NCBI GenBank assembly: GCA_027924645.1
Contig: BSBN01000047.1
Coordinates: 1,240,001-1,304,000 of the forward strand
Direction: 5' to 3'
Length of the DNA stretch: 64,000 nt
Origin: Cunninghamia lanceolata
Taxonomy: Eukaryota > Streptophyta > Pinopsida > Cupressales > Cupressaceae
Part shown: positions 24,243 to 35,559 of the stretch, piece by piece
How positions within the stretch are numbered: position 1 is the stretch's first letter
Layout: each line of letters starts with the position of its first letter
The notes under the pieces: generated by a model
What the model was told of the DNA's origin: nothing
Seen by the model: only the letters and a program-made list of their open reading frames with translations
Databases searched by the model: none
Program-made: the position numbers and the translations under genes

Positions 24243-25750
24243 TTACTTCTTCTTAACCAAACCAAGAGAAGTCCTGGCACATTCAAACTTCTCTTTGGAA
24301 ACAACCTTGGTGAAAATGTCTGCCGGATTGACCTTTGTGTCAATTTTTGCAACTTGTAACTTGCCCTCTTCAACTACATGACGAATGAAATGAGCATGTA
24401 TGTCGATATGCTTAGAATGGCGCTGAGATGAATGATTATGAGCCATAAAAATGGCGCTGCGACTATCACAAAATATAACATAGTCACATTGTTGACATTT
24501 CAAATCACCAAACAACTGCTGTAACCAAATCATCTCCGTAGCACCTTCGAAAAGAGCCATGTACTCAGCTTCGGCAGAAGAAAGAGCAATAGAATGTTGC
24601 AGCCTTGAGACCCAACTAATGGCAGCGCCAACAAACATAAAAACATAGCCAGTAGTAGATCTCTATTTATCTAAATCTCCAGCAAGATCAAAATCAGTAA
24701 AACCTTGCAGCTGTACCTTATTGCCACCAAAACACAAAGCATAATCAGAAGTACCTTTAAGATACCTTAATATCCATTTGACGGCTTCCCAATGAGGCTT
24801 ATCGGGATTGCTCATGAACCTGCTCACAACTCCCACTGCATGAGCAATATCGGGACGAGTGGAGATCATAGCATACATAATGCTACCAACAGCTGATGTA
24901 TAAGGAACACCTTGCATAAACTCTTTATCCTCTCGTGTTTTTGGACACAAATCAGAAGATAAATGAAAATGGGCAGCAAGAGGAGTAGAAACAATCTTTG
25001 CATCAGCCATACCAAATCTGTCTACAACCTTGTCAATGTATGCCTTTTGTGACAACATGATCTCCTTCTTTTGTCTATCCCTAGTGATGGTCATTCCAAG
25101 AATCTTCTTGGCTGGGCCTAAGTCTTTCATAGCAAATCTCTTAGCTAATTGAGACTTCAATTCAGAAAAAATCCTCATACTTGTGCCAGCGACCAACATG
25201 TCGTCAACATAGAGCAAAAGAATGACAAATTCACCATTAGGAAGTCGCTTATAATAGACACAAGGATCTGATTCACATCTCAAGAAGTTATGCTCAGTCA
25301 TAAAGCGATCAAACTTGAGATACCATTGGCACGGGGCTTGCTTGAGCCCATACAAGCTGCGCTTCAATCTGCAATAAAGATGTCCCAGTCCCTGTTTTTT
25401 AAATCCTTCCGGTTGTTCCATGTACAGTTCTTCATCAACATCACCATGTAAAAACACTGTCTTGACATCCAACTGATCAAGTTCAAGATCCCAAACTGCA
25501 ACCAAACCCAAAACTGCCCGAATTGTGGTCATTCTCACAACTGGTGAGAAAATCTCATTAAAATCTATGCCTTTCTGTTGATCATACCCTTTGACAACCA
25601 GTCTAGCGCGATAGTGCTTGTTGCCTCCATCTTCCTCTTTCAACTTATATACCCAACGATTCTTCAAGGGTCTTCGATTAGGCAGAAGTGGCACTAAATC
25701 CCAAGTGTTATTAGCCTACAATGAACTCATTTCATCTTGCATCGCCTCTT
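24243..25750 (-). pseudogene. Copia reverse transcriptase and RNase H
   Basis: Minus-strand blocks 25694-24663 and 24638-24243 share one frame and are split by a TAG in DLDK*RSTTGYVF. RT: NRWVYKLKEEDGG, QLDVKTVFLHGD, SLYGLKQAPCQWY and the catalytic LLLYVDDMLVAG. RNase H: FTDFDLAGD, SSAEAEYMAL and VIFCDSRSA, with HSKHIDIHAHFIR near the end, the copia signature. It ends LGLVKKK just before the purine tract. Domains look complete. Only the single stop and an upstream stop near 25718 interrupt them. Confidence 0.93.
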
Positions 25751-25759
25751 GCCATTTCG

Positions 25760-26650
25760 AAGAATCAATTGCCTTGCAAGCCTGTTTATAGGTAGCTGGT
25801 TCAGGTTGATCAGAAATCAAAGATTCTGGCTGTGCCTCCTCTGAATATAATAACTCATAATCAGAAAATTTAGAAGGACGTCTCCTCTCCCAGGTAGACC
25901 TCCTTAACTAAGAAACCTCCTCTTGCAAATTTGAATCATCCAGATTCATTCTGTGTAACTGGTTTTGAATATTTGCAATGTCATTTTGTAAATTACCTCC
26001 ATTCTGAACAATGTCTTCATGACTCTGCCTCTGTATATTTATAATCCCCTGTGCCTACACATTTCCTTGTGCTTGTGCAATTTCTTCAATGTTCTGCCCC
26101 TGCACACCAATCGACTGAGGCAACAAAAACTGAGAATGTACTAGAGGCTACGATGACACATGTGGCAGTGCTCCATCCAAAGGAGGTTGTATAGTATTTA
26201 CTAGAGGCTGCGTGTGTGTGTTGGGAGGTAGTGATGAGTTTAGTGAAGGTTGCACTGATGTTAGAGGCAGCGGTGAAAATACAGATTGGTGACCAACGTC
26301 TATTTGCTGCTGAGTTGGCAATGATGTGGAGAGGGGGGCATATGGTCCAAAAGGGACTGTGGACAATGTGATGAGGGCTGCGATGAACATAAAGGCAGCG
26401 GACTATCCAAAGAGGGCTGCGTTGAATTTGTGAGGGGCAGTGAACTTGAGTTAGGTAGCATGGTATTAAAAGGAGGCAGCGTATTAGTTGGAGGCAGCGT
26501 AATATCCAAAGGAGACTAAGAGGAAATTGCTAGAGGCAGTGTGGCAACAGGGGAGGGCAGGGAATACATGTTCGGGAGTAGTGACTCACTAGCAAGATGC
26601 TGCGTTGGCACTGGAGGAGAATCCACATCAGGAGCACCATTTAATGGCTA
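25760..26650 (-). pseudogene. Proline/serine-rich copia linker between integrase and RT
   Basis: On the minus strand, repeated Pro/Leu/Ser/Gln words (PSLDSPLP, PSLNSSLP, PPLDGALP, PPTNTLPP) fill this stretch, and the matching plus strand shows recurrent GGCAGCG. The frame changes inside it, from that of integrase to that of RT. Copia elements normally have a variable linker here. This one is expanded by short duplications. Confidence 0.7.
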
Positions 26651-28351
26651 TGCAAAAGAAGCACCATTGTCAAACAAATCAACCTTAATATATTCTTTTG
26701 AAGATGTACTTTCTCTATGCAAACCTGGGAAAACTCTTTCATTGAAGATGACATCCCGACTTCGAGTGACCTTTTTGGCGACGGGATCCCACAACCTGAA
26801 TCCATACTGATCCTCACCATATCCAACAAAGATACACTTCTGTGATTTGGGATCTAATTTGGATTTCTCAGGAGGAATAAGAGCAAACGCTTCACATCTG
26901 AACACCCGTAGATGACTATAAGAAATACGCTTGCCCATCCACCTTTCCTCAGGAATGTCAAGATTTAGCCGAGATGAGGGAGCTCGATTAATGAGGTAAA
27001 CCGCTATGTTGCAAGCTTCTGCCCAGAACTCTTTTCCCAGTCCAGCATTGGAAAGCATACACCGTGCTTTTTCCAAAATCGTTCTGTTTAACCTCTCCGT
27101 AGCCCCATTTTCTTGCAGTGTATAAGGAACAATTTTGATTCTCCGAATACCATTATCAGTACAAAAACTATCAAACTCTAGTGAACAAAATTTGCCACCA
27201 TTATCAGTTTGCAAACACTTGATATTATGTCCACTCTGATTTTCAACTAGAGCTTTAAAAATTTTGAACTTGCTGAACACTTCAGATTTTTTATTAAGCA
27301 TAAAAATCTAAACTTTCCTAGTGCAATCATCAAGGAAAGTTAAAAAATAATTAGCACCTCCAAGAGAAGTTACCTCAGTTGGCCCAAAAACATCTGAATA
27401 AACCAGCTCCAAAGGTGAGGTGTTCTTCTCATGACCCGTCTTTATGAAACTAATCCGCTTCTGCTTGCCGTAGAGACAATGTTGGCAAAAATCCAAATCC
27501 ACGGATTTCAACCCCGGTAGTTGTTCTCTTTTGATCATGACTTCAAGACCTTTTCTACTCATATGTCCAAGCCGTTGGTGCCACAGCTCGGTTTCGCTGT
27601 TTGCCACTATCATAGCAGTTCCCACTTGAGAGTCATTCTCAAAAACATATAAACTGCCCTCTCTATTTCCTTTGGCAATCTGCATGACACCTTTAGTAAC
27701 CTTCCATGAATCTAGATAGAAGGTAGTATTGCAGCTTTGTGAGAACAATTGGGTTATAGAAATCAGATTCTTTTTTAGTTTTGGGACATGCCTAACATCT
27801 TGCAAAAGCCATTTGCTTCCATTTTTAGATTGTAGGAGAACATCACCTTTACCAATGATGTCCAATGAATTGTTATCCCCTAAGCAGACCTTCCCGAACT
27901 GTCCTCCTTGATAATTAGAGAAGGCATCTGTGCAAGAGGTGGCATGAAAGGATGCACCCGAATCTAGAACCCATGAATCTGAAGTGGTTTCACTTACGGA
28001 CAAAACCAAAATATTATCATCCTTGTCATAAACAGCATTGACCTCGCTGTATTTAACCTTCTCTTGCGCCTTCTTATAGGAATAACAATTTTTCTTGGTG
28101 TGACCGGGCTTACCGTAGAACCAACAGTCACCAAATCTACCTCTAGATTTTGACCTCTTCACTGATTTTGATCTTCTTCTGTTATTGTCTTTGCCTCTAT
28201 TCTGAGGCCTTCCTCTACTAACAGTGGTTAAGGCTTCACCGGAAGATATTTCTTGGTTCTTTCTACGCATATCTTCACTAAGGAGTGTAGCTGCTACGTC
28301 ATCAAAAACCAATTTTGTTTTGGCTGCAGCTGAAGTACTTATGGCTATCAC
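26648..28351 (-). pseudogene. Copia protease and integrase
   Basis: Blocks 28351-27308 and 27301-26648 are in one frame, split by a TAG (27308) where plant copia usually has Trp. In order: zinc knuckle CWFYGKPGHTKKNC with its second Cys changed to Tyr, protease WVLDSGASFHAT, integrase zinc-binding LWHQRLGHMS and FCQHCLYGKQ, and the catalytic core with VYSDVFGP, LQTDNGGKF and ENGATERLNRT. The core and flanking residues look intact. Confidence 0.93.
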
Positions 28352-28375
28352 AACACCTTCCCAGCTATTGGGTAA

Positions 28376-28849
28376 TTAGCATAGCAGCAAGATTGCTTTA
28401 ATTTCATCTTCCAACTTTATCTCCACTGAAGTCAGTTGGGTAAGTAAGGTATTAAACTCATTCAAATGGTTTGACATAATTCTGCCTTCTTTCATTTTCA
28501 GGTTATAAAGCTTTTTCATAATAAAAACTTTATTGGATGTTGAAGCCATCTCATACATCTTACAAAGTTTATCCCACAACTCCTTCGAAGTCTTCTCCGC
28601 TGAAACATTAAACAATACATTGCTAGACGGCGAGAGGAAAATCGTAGCTCTTGCCTTCTTATCCATCTTGTCCCACTCTTCATTCGTCATTGAGCTTGGC
28701 TTCTTTGCTGACCCTTCAAGCATGAGTGAGAGGTCTTGTTTTATCAGCAAAGACTCCATATGTACTTTCCACAGTCCAAAATTCTGACCGGAGAACTTCT
28801 CAATCTTCGATTCCTCCATGGCTCGAAAATCCAACACTGATTTTTGCAA
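28376..28849 (-). pseudogene. Copia gag (N-terminal part)
   Basis: Starts MQKSVLDFRAMEESKIEKF, with the second Met (MEESKIEKFSGQNF) the likely true start for a copia gag. It contains FGLWKVHMESLL, KELWDKLCKMYE and the LNEFNTLLTQL helix of UBN2-type gag. A TAA at 28376 separates it from LPNSWEGVVIAIS, which continues in the same frame into the zinc knuckle. Confidence 0.9.
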
Positions 28850-28870
28850 TCAGCTATACCGTCACCATAC

Positions 28871-28885
28871 AGCTCTGATACCAAT
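28871..28885 (-). other. Primer binding site of the copia element
   Basis: Reverse complement ATTGGTATCAGAGCT, a full match to the initiator tRNA-Met PBS, adjoining the LTR at 28886. Confidence 0.95.
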
Positions 28886-29165
28886 TGTTAAGACTGAAAG
28901 CACAACTCAATTGCAGAAATAAAGAAGTAAAAACAACGCATAGATGTAATTAGAAAGCAAACAGAAATAAGACACCAGATTTATCATGGTTCACCAAACT
29001 TGGCTACATCCACACTGAGCAGAGGAATTGTTATTGATAATGAATTGTGTTTTACAATGAGATATCAAGCATATATAATGCTTCATTATGCATCACAAGA
29101 GGAATGTGAAAGGACAAGCAATTGGTGGGAAAAATAATGTGTCCATTGGTCTTCATTTCCTTACA
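28886..29165 (-). repeat. Copia 5' LTR (280 bp)
   Basis: Same length and ends as 23899-24178, with about 11 differences by eye. The right flank GTGCT equals the left flank of the other LTR. Confidence 0.95.
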
Positions 29166-29178
29166 GTGCTTTGCTCTG

Positions 29179-29292
29179 ATGGATTGGACAGGAAAAGATG
29201 ATCCTATATGGTTTAAGCTACATGACATCTATAACTCAGTGGAGAGGAATTTCTTGTTCCAACTAAAATCCATGTTGCTCTGGAATATGTGA
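29179..29292 (+). other. Small upstream ORF (37 aa) before the F-box gene
   Basis: ATG at 29179 opens MDWTGKDDPIWFKLHDIYNS and ends TGA at 29292, 35 bp before the candidate ATG at 29328. It may be a leader uORF, or a remnant of an upstream exon now out of frame. There is no family recognition. Confidence 0.3.
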
Positions 29293-29327
29293 TAAAGCCC
29301 ATTATACTTCCATTGGCTAATAACAAT

Positions 29328-30638
29328 ATGTCTAAGGAAGCTATCATATGTTCTTATGCTGCCCACAGGTTATTTTCAGACTATATAGCTTCATTAAAAT
29401 TGGTATTGGAGTTAGAGTTGAAGAAGAAACCTAAAATTAAAGAGGAGAATATGGAGATGGATTATAAGATATGGAGCAGGCTTCCACAAGAGTTGTTATT
29501 GTTGATTTTGGCTAAGCTGCCAACCCTTGTCATTGGAAAATTCAGAGTTGTTTGTAAAGGATGGAAGTTTCTTCTTTCACCACCAGCTAATAACTTCAAA
29601 AGGATTTCATCTACTGTCAGTCTTGGTAACTCTTCCCCTACATTTCTCATAGGAGGCCTAAGTTTCGCCCATATGAAGAACTCTGTCCTGAATGATTTAT
29701 ATCTACTTCAATCAGCACCCACTTCTTGTATGTACAGGCTCTCAATAGATTTTTTGGGAGCTCTTAATGGCAGTGTGGTTACTAGTTGCAAGTGTCTCCT
29801 CTGTTATTCTTGTTATGACAAGGGAGCCCCAGAAGCACCCTCTTTATTTTACATATGCAATCCTGTTACCAGGACATGGAAAATGCTGCCCCCTCTTGCT
29901 GAGCTTAGATCAAGGCAAGATTTCATTGGTTTAGCTTTTGATTCCTTCACAAGGACATTTATCTTAATCACAGGGGAAAACAGGGGACATAAAAACCAAA
30001 AGACTATGGTTATGGAGATGTATGATTCAGAAACTGATTCATGGACCAAATTGGAAATGAATACATCCATATCACTTTTCCCCACAGGGAAAGGGGTGTA
30101 TTCTAGAGGAAGGTTTTATTGGATTAATCAAACTCTAGTTGGATCCATTCTTAGGCTTGTTGTTGTAGCATTTAATGTAGTAGAGAGGAGCTGGGATGTT
30201 ATCAACCAACCTAAACACTTTTGTTATGGGAAGTTAACTGGGTATGATGGGAATGTGATTTTGGTAGATAATAAGGATCTCTCCTTATGGAAGTTGAATG
30301 AAGATGTGAAGGGAAAAGGGTATAGCTGGTTAGAATTTTAGGTATTCTCAAAGAGCCTATACGAAGAAATTGGACTAAACCAAGGAAATGTTGTCATTGA
30401 TTTTAGGAGGCAGAGAAATCCACATGTTAATGTTGGAATGAGTTACAATCATTCACAAGTGGTGGTTAATAGTTGTGGGTGGATTCTTGTACACATGTAC
30501 CGAAAGAAGTTGCTTGTAATTGACCCAGAGGGAAGAGTGATGAGAAGCATTGAAGGTAAATTGCTGACCATATTTGAACAAGCTGCTTCTCCATTACCAC
30601 TTCATGGTTATGAAGTTAACAATGTTTGGTGGCCTTAA
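29328..30638 (+). pseudogene. F-box/kelch-type protein with one in-frame stop
   Basis: F-box proteins are substrate receptors of SCF ubiquitin ligases. The likely start is ATG 29451 (MEMDYKIW) or 29328 (MSKEAIICSY). The F-box SRLPQELLLLILAKL ... RVVCKGWKFLLSP binds SKP1. It is followed by a kelch-like beta-propeller: YICNPVTRTWKMLPPL, EMYDSETDSWTKLEM, VYSRGRFYWINQ and FNVVERSWDVI. TAG at 30339-30341 (EF*VFSKSL) interrupts it, but the same frame stays open for 99 more codons with coding character to TAA at 30636-30638 (NNVWWP). This looks like a single nonsense change (CAG to TAG is possible). A protein truncated after about 296 residues from 29451 could still be made. Total expected length is about 395 residues, typical of the family. 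Confidence 0.85.
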
Positions 30639-32440
30639 TTTCACTCTGTATCCTGGAGGATTACTTCAGAGTTATTCAAGTATGGTTTTATTTTATTTTC
30701 ATTTCATGTTTTATGCCTTTAATGTTTTCCATCATTCCTTACATGTTTGAATTGGAAATAGTGGTCTATCATTTTGAAAGTTGTTTTCCCCTTTTGGTTG
30801 GGAACATTTAGATTGGTAGAGGTAATAGTTGCACATACAGTAGACACTGATGTCAAAGTTGTTTAGGCACTAAGTTTCAAAAATGTAATAGTTTCTACTC
30901 TGATGTAATGGCTCGTCTTCTATTTATCTGATAAAGAATTACAAATGATACTTCATTTGAATTCAGTCTTTGAAAGAAGAAAAGCCAATTTAGTAAATCA
31001 GGCACTGATAATTTCTGTTTTGAGGAGGAATCATGTAGACCTATCTGTATGTAATTTTTAAAGTATTAATTATATTAGAGGCATTCGATAGTGGCAACAA
31101 GGTATGAAACTATGCATAAAAAAGAAAACAAAGTTTACATATATTTTAAAAAAAACTAAAACTATAAAATAACTCTCAAATAAAAATAGCTCTTCAAATA
31201 AAGTAAACAATGTAAATAAAATAAAATAATTCTTAAATAGTTCTAAAGTAAAATAAAATAACTTTTAAGTAAATAAAATAACTCTCAAACATTTTATGAG
31301 GTGTTGTAATGATAATGAATAATTTACAATGGAACTAGAGAAAATAATTGGAACAATAATAAAACCTTAGGATTTGAAGTTGGACTAGTTATTGATAAGG
31401 CAATAATTTTTGTAATAAATGTGGAATTGAAACAATAAAATAAGGTATTTAGTTTAAATTTTGTTGGTAGAATATGTTTCTTGAAGATGCTTGGAAGTGA
31501 TTTCCCAATATGCTGGAAATTAAGGACCCTGCCAAAATGAATGTTTTAGAATTTGTAGAATGATTGGTTTTTCATTATGGTTTAGATTCATGCCTATGTA
31601 ATTGATCTCCACGCATGCAAAATCGATATGCCATATGGAATGGGCTTGAACCCATGAAGTGAATTGGGAACGAATTGGCTATTGCAACAAATGAACTTCA
31701 GCTCATTGTACATGTGTTTGAAGTGAAGTGATGTTGAGAGACATTGTTTGGGAACTTGTTAGGCAAGGATTTATTCTCCTTTGGTAAAGCCCCTAAGTGC
31801 ACCAATTTAATGGGAACCAAGATTGAAGACAACAACCAAGCATGTAGTATACCTAGGATGATGATTCAAGTAGCTAATGTGATTAGGATGCTCTATCGGA
31901 TGCTCTCATATGAATGCTCCCATGATAATCTCAGGTCATTTAAATAAACCGGGATTAGTCCTTAAGTAGATCACCCTAGCATGTAATTTGAAATAATTCA
32001 AGCTTTAGTTGGCTCATAACAATTAGTAAGGGAGGAAATATGGGCTCAAATTAAGAAATTCAAATTTAAAATTTCATGGTTAAAATCCATGAGTGTAGAA
32101 ATCACCTAGATCAATTTCACACTTGTAGATTTGAACTAGGGTGGCAAATGATGAATTTAGGAGGCAAATCTAGGTTTGGGATGTGTGGAGATGGAATAGG
32201 ACCGGGATAAGGTTATTTGCTAGCTTCCACATGAAAATACACCATCTTGCACACTAGTCAATCCACGAGGTTAACCTACTCACCATGGGTCCAATACATA
32301 AGAGAGAATGGCATGGGTATTCACCTTTCACCATTACATTTTGCCCCTACTTTGATGTGCATGCAAACTACTATGAGGATGCATATAAAAGTAAAATAAG
32401 TTGTCAACATGGAAACTATTTTTTTTCAAACATTCAATGG

Positions 32441-32492
<52 letters not shown>

Positions 32493-34047
32493 AATTATTC
32501 TTGTGCGCTAGACCTTGCAATGACCATGCTTTGCTTGAAAACTATCATCAAAATAGTAAGAATAAAAAGAAGGGTAAGATATTTTATCTAAGCAAAATGT
32601 GGTAAGACTCCAACTAAGTAGAAAAATGATAGGACTCCAACTAGGTAGAAGATTTTAACAATGTAGAAAGGTTGATAAAATTCCCTTCAATGTGGGAATG
32701 ATTGTGAACCTGTAACTCACAAAAAGGAACATTAGTAATGTGTATGCCCCCCTCCATTTGGTTGCATACAAAATATGCAAGGAATTGGTTGCAAAGAGGA
32801 AAAGACATGATCATGATAAAATATGTAAAAGTGGTTAAAGGTACCATCATGTGATAAGAATGTGAGAACAAAGGTAAGATTTAATTGTGAAAATGTGTGT
32901 AATAAGGGAAAGCAAGGTGCCCTCAGCATTGCTCCCAATGGAGACAAATAACAAGATAATGATTGCCATAGATGCTAGATAAGGATCGTAGAAGCACAAA
33001 TATGATGTAAGATATAAGCATGACAAGAATCATAACATGTAAGGCATGTGAATATATGACAAACTACCAAACATGTAAGCATAAACATAATATCATAAGA
33101 TACGAGTGTGATAACCATATGGAAACATGCATTTCATAAATATTGTAACATAGAAAACTCCATACCCTTGCAATTTCATGCCACATTTTTTTCCCACTTT
33201 GGTGTCTACTCGCCTAGCATGTTTTAGGTCCATTTTTAGCCCTGCCTTAGCCTTTTCCAACCCAAAAAATGTTGTGTTGTGTTTGTGTTTTGAACCTTAC
33301 ATGTATTCTTTTTATGAAATTTTGTTAAAGTGTCATAATCCTTTGCTTGTCCTTCAGTGCTTTGAGTGTTTAGAAGTCGATGCGCTAGCATCTTGAGCCT
33401 ATCCGGCTCCTAGTGATCATTTCTGAGTGTGACTTACCACCTTATGCAACATGCAAGATCTTGTGTAATGCCTTTGTGACCTTCAAATGACTTCTTTTGA
33501 CCTACCTCCCCTTTTCTCCCTCCAAGTGACTCTTTTGAATGGATTCTAGCTCATTGTGAAAAACACACTCTCTCTTTCTTTCTATAATTGCATTGTTGAT
33601 TCCAGTATACTCTTGCATTCTTGAGTGATATCGTCAACATTCTTGACAATCTCCATTGATTTCTACAATGTACAACAAACTTGTGTTGTTCTTTTCAAGC
33701 TCATGTGATCGTCTTTTGAATATTTGTGCCTTTGTGGGGTTTTTTTAGAACCACTACTTGTTCTTTAGGCCTTGTTCTTGGCTAGGTAGCTCTCATCCAT
33801 GGTTTTGAGGTGATTGTGTTCCATTCTTGCCCTCTCTTTATCTTTTCTATTTGTGCAAATCCACTTGTGTTTGTGTAGCATTTGTGGGTTCCTTCGTTTC
33901 CTATCTCTCTTTCCATAACATAGTAATTTGCTCTAGTTTGAGTAAAATAGTCTTTGCATTCCCATTTCTATCATTGTCATTGCTATTATTTTTCTAGAAA
34001 CACTTAGTTTTGGTAAGGCAAGGGGGGTCACAGAACGAAGTTCTGAG
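30639..34047. other. No gene seen; low-complexity patches
   Basis: After the F-box gene the sequence is AT-rich. Degenerate AAATAAAATAACTCTCAA words lie at 31140-31290. Scattered short open frames have no coding character. 33170-34040 has the composition of an LTR or untranslated remnant, unassigned. Confidence 0.45.
32440..32489. repeat. (AT)n microsatellite
   Basis: About 24 uninterrupted TA dinucleotides. Open frames across it encode only alternating Ile-Tyr and are spurious. Confidence 0.95.
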
Positions 34048-34487
34048 TGTAGGAGCCTTGTATATTGTAATAATACCCCAATTTTACAGTAAGAGAATGA
34101 TCAGAGGGTATGTAGTATTAAATAGCATTATGCAATAACATAACATAATAGAGCAATCCTAATATAGAAGATAAAACATTCATTTTAAGTTTCAGAATCA
34201 TATCCTTTATATATATGCACTTCATGTATTATAATATCAAATGTACATCTACTTTTCTTCTCTTATTTCTATTATATTTCTCTCTCTTCCTATCCTTGTT
34301 TATCTTACTTATCTTTGCTCCCTCTTCCTTATTTTCTATCTATACTACTATATACATATGACTAGATTGGGGATGTGTCCCTTTCCAAAGATGACTATTC
34401 CTACTAGGCCCAGTCGGCCTTGTGCTCCGCATTCTATTTGCGGCCAAGTACAGTGACTTCCAAACGTTGTACATGTTGCCAACATCA
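34048..34487 (-). repeat. 3' LTR of the minus-strand gypsy (start firm, end tentative)
   Basis: On the minus strand TGATGTTGGCAACATG begins right after a purine tract. The other end is placed at CTCCTACA (34048) because it gives TG...CA termini. A TATA-like ATATATATAAAGGATATG lies within it near 34205. No second LTR is present in the window. Confidence 0.5.
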
Positions 34488-34502
34488 TCCCCCCTTTGAA
34501 AC
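34488..34502 (-). other. Polypurine tract of the minus-strand gypsy
   Basis: Minus strand reads TTTCAAAGGGGGGA and abuts the LTR start TGATGTT. It is the typical second-strand primer of plant gypsy elements. Confidence 0.7.
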
Positions 34503-35559
34503 TATGTCTTGTCTTGAAGACATGCCAAAATTTTAGTTTTCTGGCAAGATGTTCTTGTATATTGCCTTCAGCTATGCAAATGTAGTGTCCCATTGGCTCT
34601 TAGCTTACTACAACACTTGAATTCGATTGTGGGTTTGAATCAATGTTTTCTCTACCTCTGCAACACTAGTTGGGATTTGAATTTGTCGGATAGTCTTATT
34701 TGTATCCACAAGTAAACCAGTCACATGTGCCAATCTCAAACTTACCACCTCCCAAAAATGTTTGATTCAAGCTTTAATTAGCTCCCTTTGGTCCTTCAAT
34801 TGTTGGAGTTGGGTATGCATTGCTTCAATTTGTGCCCTTGATGTCCCATCAACATATTACATTGGGTCATAAGTACCAACCACCTATAGTATTTGTGCCT
34901 CCATCTGATCTATTTGGTTTTTGAGGCCTTTGGTTAGTGTAGGCCATTGAAGGAAAAACCGATATAGGGTATTGATATCATTTGTGGTGTTCTACAGAGT
35001 ATTGATATGGGTTTCTAGTTGTGTGTGTGTTGTAGCACACTTTCTTCTTATCCATTTTTCTTTTCTCCACCTTTGTAAGGATCTTATTTTTAATTTTGGC
35101 AACCTGGTAGTCCATCTATGCTTTGACCCATCTAACAATTGTTTGAGTTGTTTCCCTAGAGGTAATGTTGTGTCTCTTTGCATTTGCAACATTTTACTTT
35201 AAATTGTGGCTATGGCCTCTTCCATCTACTCAGTACTATCCAGATGTTATTTCAAAATTTCTTCCCTTGTGTTGTGGAAGATATCTCCCAGTTGGAACTT
35301 TCGCAAGGGTGAGATACTTGACAGGTCTACTTGTGAGCCTATAAACTTGGTATTTGGAGTAGTTGTGGTGTAGCCGTAGGAAGGATCTACTTCTGCTACA
35401 CTAAGAAATCATTAATAGATTGCATTGAGGATGTTGAAGTGAAATACGTTGGCCTCTCCAAGGATAGAGGTGGCTCTTGTTGTAGACCTTTCCCCTCTGA
35501 TTGGTCAGTTTCATGATGAGTGCCTCTAGATGGTATATTTTATTCTTGTTAGACCTTCT

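Larger units (their letters stand above)
23894..29170 (-). mobile_element. Complete Ty1/copia retrotransposon with target duplication GTGCT
   Basis: Element body 23899-29165 (5267 bp), minus orientation, bounded by two 280-bp LTRs and a 5-bp target site duplication GTGCT (23894-23898 and 29166-29170). The PBS is beside the 28886 LTR and the purine tract beside the 24178 LTR. The coding order gag-PR-IN-RT-RH is that of copia. LTRs differ at about 11 of 280 positions by eye. The protein has several stops and one frame change, so the copy is not autonomous now. It lies upstream of the F-box gene at 29451. Confidence 0.95.

Noticed and set aside
32285..32605. Open frame across the (AT)n run encoding Ile-Tyr repeats
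   Set aside because: Produced by the microsatellite; no coding character outside it.
34032..34044. AGAAC-GAA-GTTCT inverted repeat as a regulatory operator
   Set aside because: A single short palindrome beside an LTR edge with no linked gene; likely chance or an LTR feature.
34972..35202. Plus-strand Cys/Phe-rich small open frame
   Set aside because: Antisense to the family X copy 2 remnant region; composition reflects the opposite strand.
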